Assembly: GCF_000003815.2 (NCBI RefSeq)
Contig: NC_049982.1
Span: forward strand, 1,811,638-1,875,637
Source: Branchiostoma floridae
Lineage: Eukaryota > Chordata > Leptocardii > Amphioxiformes > Branchiostomatidae
Reading direction: 5' to 3'
Length of the DNA stretch: 64,000 nt
The notes under the pieces: generated by a model
What the model saw: the letters and a program-made list of their open reading frames with translations, nothing else
Database searches by the model: none
What the model was told of the DNA's origin: nothing
Program-made: the position numbers and the translations under genes
Part shown: positions 50,201-60,492 of the stretch, one piece after another
How positions within the stretch are numbered: the stretch's first letter is position 1
How the letters are laid out: every line of letters begins with the position of its first letter

Positions 50201-53200
50201 AAGGTTATAACGGTTTTCATGTAAGAAGTTCGTGAGTAATCTGTCAATTGTAGGGTCGCTCAGCAATCGCAGCGCTGTCGCCGCCCCCGGTTGAAAGATG
50301 CCGGTGTGTTACCTGACTCGTGGTCCCTCAGCAGCCCGTGGTGTGGGTAGTACCCCCCCCCCCCCCCCCACACACACACACGCCCACACACTAACCTGAC
50401 TCGTGGTCCCTGAGCAGCCCGTCATGTGCGTAATAACCCCCGACTATGAACTGCTGCAGCTTCAGCGTGTCCAGCCCGTGCACGGAGCTGTTTCCCGCCT
50501 TCCAGTGGAAAATGATGTCGTCTGTCCTGTAACCGTCTGACAGACAACAAGCATATCTTAGTAGTGTATTTCAAATGCACGGCCGTACACCCAAAAATTC
50601 TGATCAATAAGCTGTTGGTCAGTTTTCAACCATTCTCATGCTAAAATGACCCAAAGCTACATAATTCTCGCAGCCTGAACAGAAGTATGACGTCAACAAC
50701 AGGTCAAAGATGACCGACAATCAGTATCGGCCAGAACCGGTCTGATGCTCTAGTCTCTCTGAGCGAAAGCTTGTTTGTAAGAGCTTGTCTTTGAGTACGG
50801 GAATAACGTTTAGAATCTTCACTACACTTATCACTGTCACGGATGGACTTTCATTGAAAATTAGATATCAGTACATGAAAACTGCTGTATGTACAAAGAA
50901 GTGACATCACCAGAGACTTAGCTCGAACAACTGATGAAAATGTGATAAAGTCTCAACTTACAACTTTCAAATTCCAGCGAACAGTTCTGCGAGTCCATTG
51001 GATACTTCTTCAGGTCCATGTAACACTCCGCCTTGGTGGTTATTCTGAAAAATACGTATGGAAATTTATAATTCACGAAAGCTCACTATAAAAAGACGAA
51101 TCTGTAATATCGTAAACGCGGTGAGCCGTTGGTCCTTGCACACCTTGCGGGTTTTATTGGATTTTATCAAGTCGAATAGCTATCTGGTCACCTGCAGTAT
51201 AATTCGTCTGGATATTTCATTATTATTAGTCGACATTGGCGTCACTTTACAGGCGCTATCTCTGACTTCAGGAGTTTGTTTTACGACATATATGCTCAAA
51301 TACAGAAGTTTTATTACAAATATAACGTTCATGTCATCATCTTCTTTGCCAGTAACCTCCCTTTATACCTTTATACAGTATAAAAACACACACGGCGATA
51401 AAAACATAATGAAAACACACAAGGTGCAATCATGCATCCATGGCCACGTTTTCATGAGTCAGGGATAGGTTGAAAACAAGTTGGGAATAAGTTAGCATTG
51501 TTCATGGCATGTTCAAGATTATAAGTTGACTGCTGACCTACTCCCAACCACTATCCGAACATCAGTCGACCGCGCCGAACACCAGCCGACTTACAGCCAA
51601 CCCATTCCAGACCTGCCGAGTACAGCCGAATGTTCTGAAACTTTCCAAACATCGGCTGACGCAGCCAAACACCAGCCAAATACTAGCCTAACGCCAGCCG
51701 ACAGAAACGAACACCAGCTGAACGCCAGCCGACCTAGCTTCTACATCACTCCCGACCATGCGCGGGGAAAGTCGCCATGTTCGGCCGGCAATGTGTAACC
51801 TATAGGCTTTACCTGATGCCGTACAGTATGATGTCGTTACTACCGTACCGTAGATACCAGAACTTTAGACATACTGTATGGATTGATATTTTGATAAGGA
51901 AACCTTACCGTATGACGTACAGGGTGGATGGATACCATGATAAGGAAACCTAATACCTGATGCCGTAGAGTATGGTCCTGGTACTCCCGTAAATACCAGG
52001 AAACCACAACGTTACCCACACATTATAGGTGGATACCATCATAACGAAACCTTACCTGATGTCGTGCAGTATGGTCCCGTAGATACCATGAGAAGGAAAC
52101 TTTACCTAATGCCGTACAGTATGGTCCCGTAGATACCAGAATACCACAACTTTACCCATGCAAGGTGGATTGATACCATCATGATCATAAGAAAACCTTA
52201 CCTGATGCCGTAGAGTATGGTCCTGGTACTCCCTTAAATACCAGGAAACCACAACTTTACCCACACATTATAGGTGGATACCATGATAAGGAAACCTTAC
52301 CTGATGCCGTACAGTATGGTACATTAGATACCAGGATACTACAACTATACCTGATGCCGTACAGTATGGTACATTAGATACCAGCATACCACAACTTTAC
52401 CCATACACGATACAGGGTGGATTGATACCATCACGATGATAACGAAACCTTACCTGATGCCGTACAGTATGGTACAGTAGATACCAGGAAACCACAACTT
52501 TACCCATACAGTATGGATGGATACTATGACAAGTAAGCCATACCTGATGCCGTACAGTATGGTCCAGCAGATACCACCATACCACAACTTTACCCACACA
52601 TTATAGGTGGATACCATGATAACGAAACCTTACCTGATACCGTACAGTATGGTCAGTAGATACCACGATAAGGAAACTTTACCTGATGCCGTAGAGTATG
52701 GTCCAGTAGATACCAGGATATCACAACTTTACCTGATGTCGTACAGATTGTTCCCGTAAATACCAGGAAACCACAACTTTACCCATACAGTATAGGTGGA
52801 TACCATGATAACGAAACCTTACCTGATGACGTACAGTATGGTACAGTAGATACCAGCATACCACAACTTTACCCATACAGTATGAGTGGATACTATGACA
52901 AGTAAGCCATACCTGATGCCGTAGAGTATGGTCCAGTAGATACCGGGATACCGCAACTTTCCCCATACAGGGTGGATTGATACCATCATGATGATAAGAA
53001 AACCTTACCTGATGCCGTAGAGTATGGTGCCGTTGGGGTAGAGCTGGATGAGCCTGTTGTCCACCGTGACCTTGTGCAGGAACGACTCCTTGCTGTTGGA
53101 GATGAAGGTGTCGGGCAGCCACAGGTTCTCCGCCAGCCGCCCGTCCAGACTCAGCGTCGTCAGGTTCGTCCCCTCGAACGACATCCGGCCGTCCTGCCAG

Positions 53201-53232
53201 TACTGCCGCAGGAAGATGGTGATCGTGTAGTC
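47260..53232 (-). CDS. Cys-loop ligand-gated anion channel subunit, GABA-A/glycine receptor type (5' exons not found)
   Basis: Seven exons on minus: 53009-53232, 50962-51044, 50396-50536, 49776-49928, 48726-48802, 48283-48441 and 47260-47709, 428 residues without the N terminus. Order: ligand-binding part from [16 protein letters not shown] through [18 protein letters not shown]; Cys-loop C-x13-C ([15 protein letters not shown]); [15 protein letters not shown]1 ([19 protein letters not shown]); PAR-containing M1-M2 linker; M2 ([17 protein letters not shown]); M3 ([19 protein letters not shown]); a long cytoplasmic loop; and M4 ([13 protein letters not shown]) close to the stop, as in the family. 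PAR before M2 marks an anion channel. Counting 0' at the Arg, 2' is Ala, 6' Thr and 9' Leu, as in GABA-gated channels that bind picrotoxin. The subunit forms a pentamer in the plasma membrane. Exon phases join exactly. The signal peptide and first exons are not recognised to 64 kb. The subclass (rho, beta or invertebrate type) is not settled. Confidence 0.88.
48866..48945 (-). pseudogene. Relict partial copy of the M2 exon
   Basis: 48892-48941 repeats the acceptor side of the real M2 exon: TCATCATGGTGCACGTGGTC and ATCGTCAGCAGAGTGGTGATGCCTGA on plus, against TCATCAGGGTGGTCATCGTC and ACGGTGGTGATGCCTGA at 48769-48807. The copy has extra bases, so it would not maintain the frame. It is a decayed local exon duplication. 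Confidence 0.75.
50308..50352 (-). pseudogene. Partial copy of the loop exon's 3' end with its donor
   Basis: The plus-strand word ACCTGACTCGTGGTCCCTCAGCAGCCCGT duplicates the donor end of exon 50396-50536 (ACCTGACTCGTGGTCCCTGA then GCAGCCCGT) about 82 bases away. A C-run and CA repeat lie between the two copies. It carries a decoy donor and has no acceptor of its own. Confidence 0.8.
51800..53008 (-). repeat. Minisatellite built from an exon-intron (splice donor) junction
   Basis: About 15 degenerate units of roughly 50-100 bp. Nearly every unit contains, on minus, a version of ACCATACTGTACGGCATCAGGTAAGG. That is the 3' end of the real exon 53009-53232 (coding TILYGIR) with its donor. Intron-derived words (CATGATAACGAAACC, ACAACTTTACCCATACA) fill the rest. 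The array starts at the authentic donor and extends about 1.2 kb into the intron. Confidence 0.9.
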
Positions 53233-53241
53233 CTGGTGGAG

Positions 53242-53326
<85 letters not shown>

Positions 53327-53391
53327 TGCCAAACAGTGGTTACTCGCCAGTACTGCCGCAGGAAGATGGTGATCGTGTAGTCCTGGTGGAG

Positions 53392-53426
<35 letters not shown>

Positions 53427-53430
53427 GAAT
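53233..53430 (-). repeat. CAAT microsatellite with a duplicated acceptor and exon fragment
   Basis: The polypyrimidine tract of the exon ending at 53232 is made of ATTG repeats (minus strand). At 53346-53395 an exact copy of the acceptor and the first 37 exon bases (GACTACACGATCACC...) recurs, offset by 150 bp, followed again by CAAT repeats. The copy ends in CGAGTAACC and has no donor. Confidence 0.85.
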
Positions 53431-53462
53431 GAATCAATCAATCAATCGTGCCAGAAAGAGGT

Positions 53463-53585
53463 TACTCAAGCAACTGGATATGATTTTGGAATAGGTCAGA
53501 CGTTTCATACAGCCACCCGGTGTCTTGCTTGAGTAACTGCTTTTGGACGTATCTTGTTACCTGGATGTCTAACCTTCATTCACGA
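53463..53585. repeat. Copy of the AAGCAACTGGATATG repeat
   Basis: TTACTCAAGCAACTGGATAT, GGTCAGACGTTTCATAC and TACCTGGATGTCTAACCTTC give a fairly complete copy of the dispersed repeat described at 38670-38815. It lies beside the CAAT array. Confidence 0.75.
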
Positions 53586-55940
53586 ATCAATCAATCATTT
53601 AGAGGGTCTGGACTGGTCACATTTTTAAAACCGGGTTCCAGCGGGACAGCTTTCGGGAACGAAAAGTATGATATATGAGACACAAAACTACTCAAGACGT
53701 AAAGAGAATAGTCGCGGGCATTATTTCCGGATATTTTAACATTTCTGTATTCCGTTTCCACCAACAGCCCGACCGGGCCCTGTGTGGAAGTGTGACGTTA
53801 GCAGAAGCAGCAAAAGATCTAGAATAAAGCAACAAATAAATGAATTCATCTCCTACCCTGCCACCCCCATACACATTGTACCCATACTTAAGTAAAACAA
53901 ATATGAATATTAATGAAACGTCTTCTGAGCCTAGTCTTATGGAAACTTGAGTCCAAGCCGCAAACTTTACAGGCATGTCCATGTGCAGTCCCTTGATTAA
54001 GTGTCTTTTGTTGCAAATGCTTGATCAATGTTTCTTTCTAATGGACTCAAAAGAATATCGACATCTTCATAGCTCTTCGAATTTCATGTCTACATATCTT
54101 GATATTGATAAACTTTGATAAATGGTTACGGTCTTACCATCAATGTTGGAAGTTACGATTATGACCCAGTAGGTCACCTGGCAGGTCATGATCGTTACTT
54201 TGACGTAAAAAAGAAGACGAAGGTCACCGTAAGGCTATAAAGGCCTGGTTTCTTCATATTCATTTACAACTGGGCGTGCTTCCTATAAGCACACTTACAG
54301 CATACCATTCAGGTGAGTTTTGACATGGCAAACTTTAATAGAGACGGGCATAGGCTAGGGCCATGCCCACCAATTGCGCTGGAAAGAAATTAGCATTAGG
54401 TAGTTATAAGGTTACTACAAATTTTCCTCAAGCAGTGCCTGCTTTTTAACGACAAGGTACAGACCTCCAAAATTTGTAGTAATTGTATTCGTACGTGACT
54501 GATAAACCTAAACGAAAGTAGTTATAGAATTTTACTGAATACTCAATACCATATTACTTATGCTGCACCTTTTGGATCCTTGATAATCCCACCTAAAGAC
54601 GTTTCCGTGCAGATGTACACGGCTGAAAGCAATTGCCTCGATCTCCTGTGAGCTACGCGAAATGACAGACCTGATAACTAGTTACAGGTTTAGTCAGCTC
54701 GTAATGGCAGGTCTCATGTGCGTGGTCAGGTCGCGACCTAAGAACTCCAGCTTCTCATCCAGCATGACGCATTTAGAACGCATTTCATTTAAATGTACAA
54801 TCTGCGTGTAGGGTCAGGCCAAAGTTCGACCTTCCCCCTTTCTTCTGCGAGGAAGACATCTTCATTTGACTAACAGGTTCAGTTAAGGATATCTACCGTC
54901 TAAATTCTGTTAACCTGATCTAACCTCTGCCTAACACGATCTTTGTATCTGCTCCATGCCCGGGCAATTCAATATACATCGAGAATTGAAACGTCCGCCG
55001 CCGGCATTCAGTTTTTGTAGCTGGAAATAACCTTTGCTCGATGTATAACAAGCTTAAGAGTTCTCTTTCAAAACTCCAGCAATCGGGTATCTTGGCTGAA
55101 TTAAACTAAGCTGTATGCATCAATATATGTGGGTTTAAATGTAAACTGAAAAGCTTAAAATTGCCATGCCAATCATTATAGTGCGAAAGTGATGAAAGGC
55201 GGATGCATAAACAGGGGCGTGGAGAAAGAGAAGAAACGTTGCTTAGAAGGTGTGGAAAGATACCCCCCCCCCCAAAGTATTCCAGACCTGTAACTGTCTG
55301 GCACGGTATCCCTGATAATCCCAGAATACCCGCATCGTTGCTAAATCGGCACGGCATCCGACCAGGCTCTGCCCACCAGACAGATGAACAGGAACGCTGC
55401 CGTCTTCGACCAAACCATAACAGCATTAGCGCTGAGCTTCTGTCCTTTTGGCTATCTTCCAGCACCCCTACTCTAACCCTCTGTAGTCACATAGAATGAT
55501 GTGAGACATAGCCAAAGGCGGAAAGGTGCATAGATATAAAGTGCCATAAATTTTTCTTAGAAATTATACTGTAGAGGAACGTTAAGTAAAAGGGTAATTC
55601 TGATTTTCCCGTGAGCTATACGTATAGCACCGTCTTATTGGCTTAATCTGTCAACGGGGGGCCATACTTTACCCTGGAGACAAATGAACAGGAACGCTGG
55701 CAAATTTACCGTCTTCAAGATATCACCTTAACAGCATTAGAGCCGACCTCCTGGCCTTTGGTATTTCCCAGCGCCCCTACAGCCTACCTCCCTGTGGTTC
55801 AGCTTCAAACGGAACTCGGGCAGACCTGGAGCCTGATCAATTACTCTGTCCTGCTCATCGGCGGGAGTTTGTCTCTCCCTGACTCTCGTCCTGACACACC
55901 GCTCCATTTTCATAAAGCCAATTACTACCTCAGACTTAGG

Positions 55941-56263
55941 CTAAGGGCACAACCTGCCATACGTGCAATTTGTCCGTACGTTTTTTATGGAGCCACGCCC
56001 GCCACATATTTCTGAAATCGTTCAGGCTGTACCCGGCAGGTGCGTCGCCCGTACTGGCTCGTACGGGGGGCGAATCCGCAGCCCGATGGCAAAGTTTTGC
56101 CTGCACGTAAAACTCTACGGCGCGCCTGCGTGCTCCAAAATCCGTCGGATTCCCTACGAGTTCGTACGGAGGCGGTACTTACCACTTACGAATCCCATGG
56201 GATTGCCCAAGTTTTGGCACGTAGACAGCACGTTTTTGCACGTACGGCGGGTTGTGCCCTTAG
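55941..56263. repeat. MITE family D, CTAAGGGCACAACC termini
   Basis: The left end is CTAAGGGCACAACCTGCC with ACGTGCAA, and the right end TTGCACGTACGGCGGGTTGT followed by GCCCTTAG. Length is about 323 bp, GC-rich, with internal TACGG/CCGTA words. The open frames across it are on both strands and not gene-like. Confidence 0.85.
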
Positions 56264-56348
56264 CTTTACCCATCGGCTGGACTCTCTCCTTGACCCGCAT
56301 CCTGACCCACCGCTCCATTTTTATAAAGCCAATTACTGCCTCAGACTT

Positions 56349-56583
56349 GAGGTGGACTCTCACTGCACTTGCGGCACCTGTGCGGCACTCGTAGATAACT
56401 CAACAAATTCCAGGGATAAAGAACGAGTTTTCTTAGTGCTCTTTGTGTATGTGGTATTTTGTTTTACGTATTACAAAATAACTAAACTGTAAAAAAAATC
56501 GGAGAAAATAACAAAGCAGTGACGCAGTGAACAAACCCCGCAGTGACGCAAGCTTGACGCAAGTGCAGTGAGAGTGCACCTTT
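56349..56583. repeat. MITE family A, copy 4
   Basis: The ends read GAGGTGGACTCTCACTGCAC and GTGCAGTGAGAGTGCACCTT. The interior is reversed relative to copies 1-3 (AAAATCGGAGAAAATAACAA). Confidence 0.85.
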
Positions 56584-57303
56584 ACTCATCGACAGGTGTT
56601 TGGCTTCCCTGTGACTTTCCTCGCGACCCACCACTCCGTTTTCGTAAAGCCAATTACTACCTCAGACTAACGCAGCAGCCGAGGAGATTCTTAAGTCAAT
56701 AGGAGTCCGAAGTACGTATAAGTACGTATAAGATAAAAATCCACAAGATGGCCTCATCTGCCCAAGTCATTTCCTGTTGGTATCATATTCTTATTCATAC
56801 TCCTGGTGTTGAATAAAGAGTTCAGCGTCTCCAAAAGGTCGTTAAATTGTAGCAGTCAGTTTGAAAGAAGGTATAATGAATTGAAATCCAAGTCTTGTAA
56901 GTAGGAGAAGGATTTTAAGATAGACACCTGAGCAATCGTCTGATGTTGTCCATATAATCGGCTTAAACTGGCTTTTTCTTTCAAGCGGTAATAATCACAA
57001 CGGGCTCCTAGGCCTGTAGCGCAGTATGTTGCCAAAGCATCGATTTTGACTCAGGATTCGCGTGTTCCTAATTGAAAACCGTGCTCAAGCTGGACTCAAG
57101 CAATCTTCGGTCTTGAACTTCATCTCTCAGCGCGGCTCGCGGTTGGTCGGACTCAGGAACATCAAGTTTCGGGACAAATTGATCACCTCGGGTTTGAATG
57201 CCAGTCTAATTTGTCGCCATCGCCGTGCCCGGACGGGAGGTCCCACTGGCATGCAGAGCTTGTCGGCTTGTCTCTGTAGCGAGAGCTTCTCGGCTTGCCG
57301 CCC

Positions 57304-57559
57304 TAAAGGCGCTTTCTCATTTCACTTGCGTCAAGCTTGCGTCACTGTTGGGTTCGTCCATTGCGTCACCGTTTTGTTATTTTTTCCGATTTTTTATGAC
57401 TTAGATATTGCGTAATACGCAAACGTATGACTTAGAAAACGACAAAATGTACTAAAAGTAATTCGTTTTTTATCTCTAAAATTCGTTTGGTATCTTTCCA
57501 ACCCCGCATTGACGCAAACTTGTCGCAAGCTTGACGCAAGTCAGTGAGAGTGCGGCGTA
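57304..57559. repeat. MITE family A, copy 5
   Basis: CTTTCTCATTTCACTTGCGT at the left end and TTGACGCAAGTCAGTGAGAG at the right. The interior has CACCGTTTTGTTATTTTTTC and ATTGCGTAATACGCAAACGT. Confidence 0.85.
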
Positions 57560-58854
57560 ACCCGCCGCAGTAGATTCACACCTCGTTAGGAAGGATCTAG
57601 CTCATGCAGGTTAGGTCGTCCATCCATCTTGTACTGACCTCATAACTACAGGGGCTCCTGATTAAGTCTGTAATTAAAAGTAAATTATCCCCCAAGCTAT
57701 GATTTATCTTCCATGGAAAAAAACAGCAACAAGAACTTTCTAAAACTTTGTAGTTGGAGGGAACAGTTTACTTAGCAAACAAGAAAGTTGACAATCCATG
57801 CTGTGGTACTGCCCCCTGTATGACCCTTGGGATAACAAATTGCACACCTCTATATCATGAGTCCTATATTACCACATGTGGTTATTTGTGTTGATTGCCT
57901 TCCTATGTTTCCGTAATCCTTTCTGACAGTTAAGAATGCCATACAGGCCTGTGAAAGATACCGTGCTTGGCCAGGAAACGCTGACCCTACAATATATACA
58001 TGGTAATCTAAATATGTCATCATCAGTTGTTTGAAACCTGCCTGATAGTGAGCATGAAGCCCTATTAATTGCGATGTGCTAATCTCTGATTGAAAGGATA
58101 CTTTTTGGTGACGTTATGCATGTGTATGCCGCACCATGTACAGTTGTGGTGATAAGGAAGATGTTGGATAATGCGTAAGTTGTAGTTGAGAAGGTTTTGC
58201 GTATTCAGCCTTGGCAGCTTGCAGAACTGGTTGGATGTCGTTGTGGTAGGTATGATACTATCGAAAAATCTAAATAATTGCTATTTACCGTCATAAACCT
58301 TTTTTTTTTCAATAGTCATCTTGACGTATGGTGTTAGGAACTTAGCGATAAGTATCCAATTTCCTATTTCCAATAAAATGTGATACTGGAGACAACGTAA
58401 TTAATGAATCATTAAATTAATCACCAACTCAAAAGACTTGGACTTCCAGGAATTCTTGACTAAATGTTCCAATTCAGCTATCTGATCCAGTTCCTCAGGA
58501 CGTGATACACGTGTGATGATGTGACGTAATGCATACGTGACGTCAGAAGTGGGTCAAAGTTAGTTGGAAGGCTCTACCCCAAGAGAACAATTAAATTTCT
58601 CTTTAATTAATGTAATTCAGATGAACTTCTCTGTCTGTCACGACACCCTGACCCCTGGTTAACCCAGAGTGTACGAGATGTATGACTGCTCCACATACGG
58701 CGACGGTTTATATTGTACTTGTTCGCCTCTGTGTTTCACTAATCCCACTGTAAGCAGCCCCAGTCATTACAAAGCCGGGCAATAAGTGCGGAGTGCGCAC
58801 TATGGAGCCGGAACACGGGAGCGCTTCTGTGTTTCATTCACCCTACTCTAATAA

Positions 58855-59100
58855 CCCCATACCCCCTCCCCCGACCGCGCTCTCGCCACGCGCTCTCTGC
58901 GACCTAAAATTTGACAGCGCGCTTAACGAATTGTATAGAAAACAAAACGAATATTTTTACGCTTCGTGTGTTTTGTTGTCTTTTCATTCAGCCTTCTTGA
59001 CTCCGCATGATATACCCAGTATGAAATCGAACATTACACAAATCTGTTTTAGGTCGCTGTGAGAGCGCAGTGCGATCGCCGTCTAGTGGAAAGCGGATCT
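58855..59100. repeat. MITE family B element, inverted copy
   Basis: CGCGCTCTCTGCGACCTAAA on the left and TTTTAGGTCGCTGTGAGAGC on the right are inverted. The outer end GCGATCGCCGTCTAGTGGAA matches the end of the element at 36690-36926. Confidence 0.75.
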
Positions 59101-59405
59101 TTAAGGTGAGGTCACACGTGCGTATACATTCAAGTCCGCATGAGGCGCGCATGGAAGCATTAGACTCCACCAGGCCCCATAGGTCGTTTGAAAAATAATA
59201 GAAATTCGACAAACGTATACAGGTAACATTTCAGACGAGTTAGCTTGGTCGCTAACCATACTTCTCGGTCAGCTAACTCATCTGGCATGTTATGTATCTA
59301 TATTTGTCCAATTTGTACTATTTTCCCGCGACCTGGTAGAGACTAAGAGCTTCATACGCAGCTCAAACTGACTCGAATATATACGCATGTGTGACCCCAC
59401 TTTAA
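59101..59405. repeat. MITE-like element with GGGGTCACACATGCGTATA ends
   Basis: TTAAGGTGAGGTCACACGTG with CGTATA at the left and TATACGCATG with TGTGACCCCACTTTAA at the right form inverted ends of about 26 bases. It directly abuts the family B element. A copy of CTCCAGTCATTACAAAGCCG with GTGCGGAGTGCGCACTATGG lies on each outer side (58757 and 59409). Confidence 0.8.
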
Positions 59406-59674
59406 GCTGCTCCAGTCATTACAAAGCCGGGTAGTAAGTGCGGAGTGCGCACTATGGAGCCGGAACACGAAGCGCCCAGCAGGTCATGGGTGTCAATCAT
59501 GGGAAGATGTGGCTTAGAAAGGTAACGAAGCAGATGATCAGGCCGGAATTCATCTCCTATCAACACGATTTATCAGCATATTATCCGGTCCCTGCGGAGG
59601 GTAAGGGTCTTCAGCAATACCCTTCCCCGATGAGTACAGTCAGGCCGGATAAGGCATGTCTGCAAAACCATTAC

Positions 59675-60150
59675 CCATGTGATAGAAGATGCATGTACTT
59701 TTTATCACCACCTGTGCAATAGTTGTAGATTGTAGACATACTTGTTTCAACTTCCCTGTGCTGGTCAAGTGTGCTCTTACTCATGTGATAGGAGACACAT
59801 GTACTTTTTACCACCACCTGTGCAATAGCCGTAGATTGTAGACATAATTGTTTCAACTTGTCTGTGCTGGTTAAATGTACTCTTACTCATGTGATAGGAG
59901 ACACATGTACTTTTTACCACCACCTGTGCAATAGCCGTAGATTGTAGACATAATTGTTTCAACTTGTCTGTGCTGGTCAAATGTACTCTAACTCACGCGA
60001 TAGGAGACACAAAGTACTTTTTATCACTACCTGTGCGATAGTTGTAGATTGTAGAGTTACTAGTCCTATTGCGCTTAACAAAATGTACGTTTACTCATGT
60101 GATAGTGGGCACTTGTACTTTGTACTACTCCCTGTACATTAGCTATAGGA
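59675..60150. repeat. 106-bp satellite, about 4.4 copies
   Basis: Units start at about 59675, 59782, 59888, 59994 and 60096, each beginning CATGTGATAG (or CACGCGATAG). They contain GTACTTTTTACCACCACCTG, ATAGCCGTAGATTGTAGACA and CTTGTCTGTGCTGG. Non-coding. Confidence 0.9.
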
Positions 60151-60299
60151 TGACAAGAACAATCTATGTTATGTATAAACAACACAATCAAAACTTAATG
60201 AGTATGTTTTCGAAGTTTCCGTCAATCTGATGCCAATATAAAAGCAGCGATTGATTCCGAAAGCGATATCATCAGACAGGTTAGTACAACATAGAATAT

Positions 60300-60492
60300 T
60301 AGACAATTCTTTTTCACAACCAATTTTTCTCACTTTTCTTACGATTCGATGTCTCTCAGACAAGTTCCCTTGGACCTTCTGACTGGAGGTCTGCTTCTCT
60401 CTTCAATCAGAAACTCTGAGGAAGGTGTCCGAGAGACATCGAAACGTAAGCAAACGAGTACAAAAAGTGGTTGTGATAAAGAATTGTCTTAT
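60300..60492. repeat. Fold-back element with arms of about 63 bases
   Basis: The left arm (AAGACAATTC-like start, TTCACAACCA, TTTCTTACGATTCGATGTCT, CTCAGACA) is inverted in the right arm (TGTCCGAGAGACATCGAAAC, GTAAGCAAACG, TGGTTGTGATAAAGAATTGT). The spacer is about 63 bases. The open frame at 60349-60642 runs across it and is not considered a gene. Confidence 0.85.

Noticed and set aside
51526-51798. Open frame with repeated [12 protein letters not shown] words
   Set aside because: A degenerate CCAGCCGA-type simple repeat inside an intron; no splice sites or homologue recognised.
54120-54240. Possible upstream exon of the channel gene (minus, reading VKVTIMTCQVTYWVI...)
   Set aside because: It ends in a GTAAG donor, but the phase does not match the next exon (phase 0 needed) and the residues do not resemble the expected region before DYTITI.
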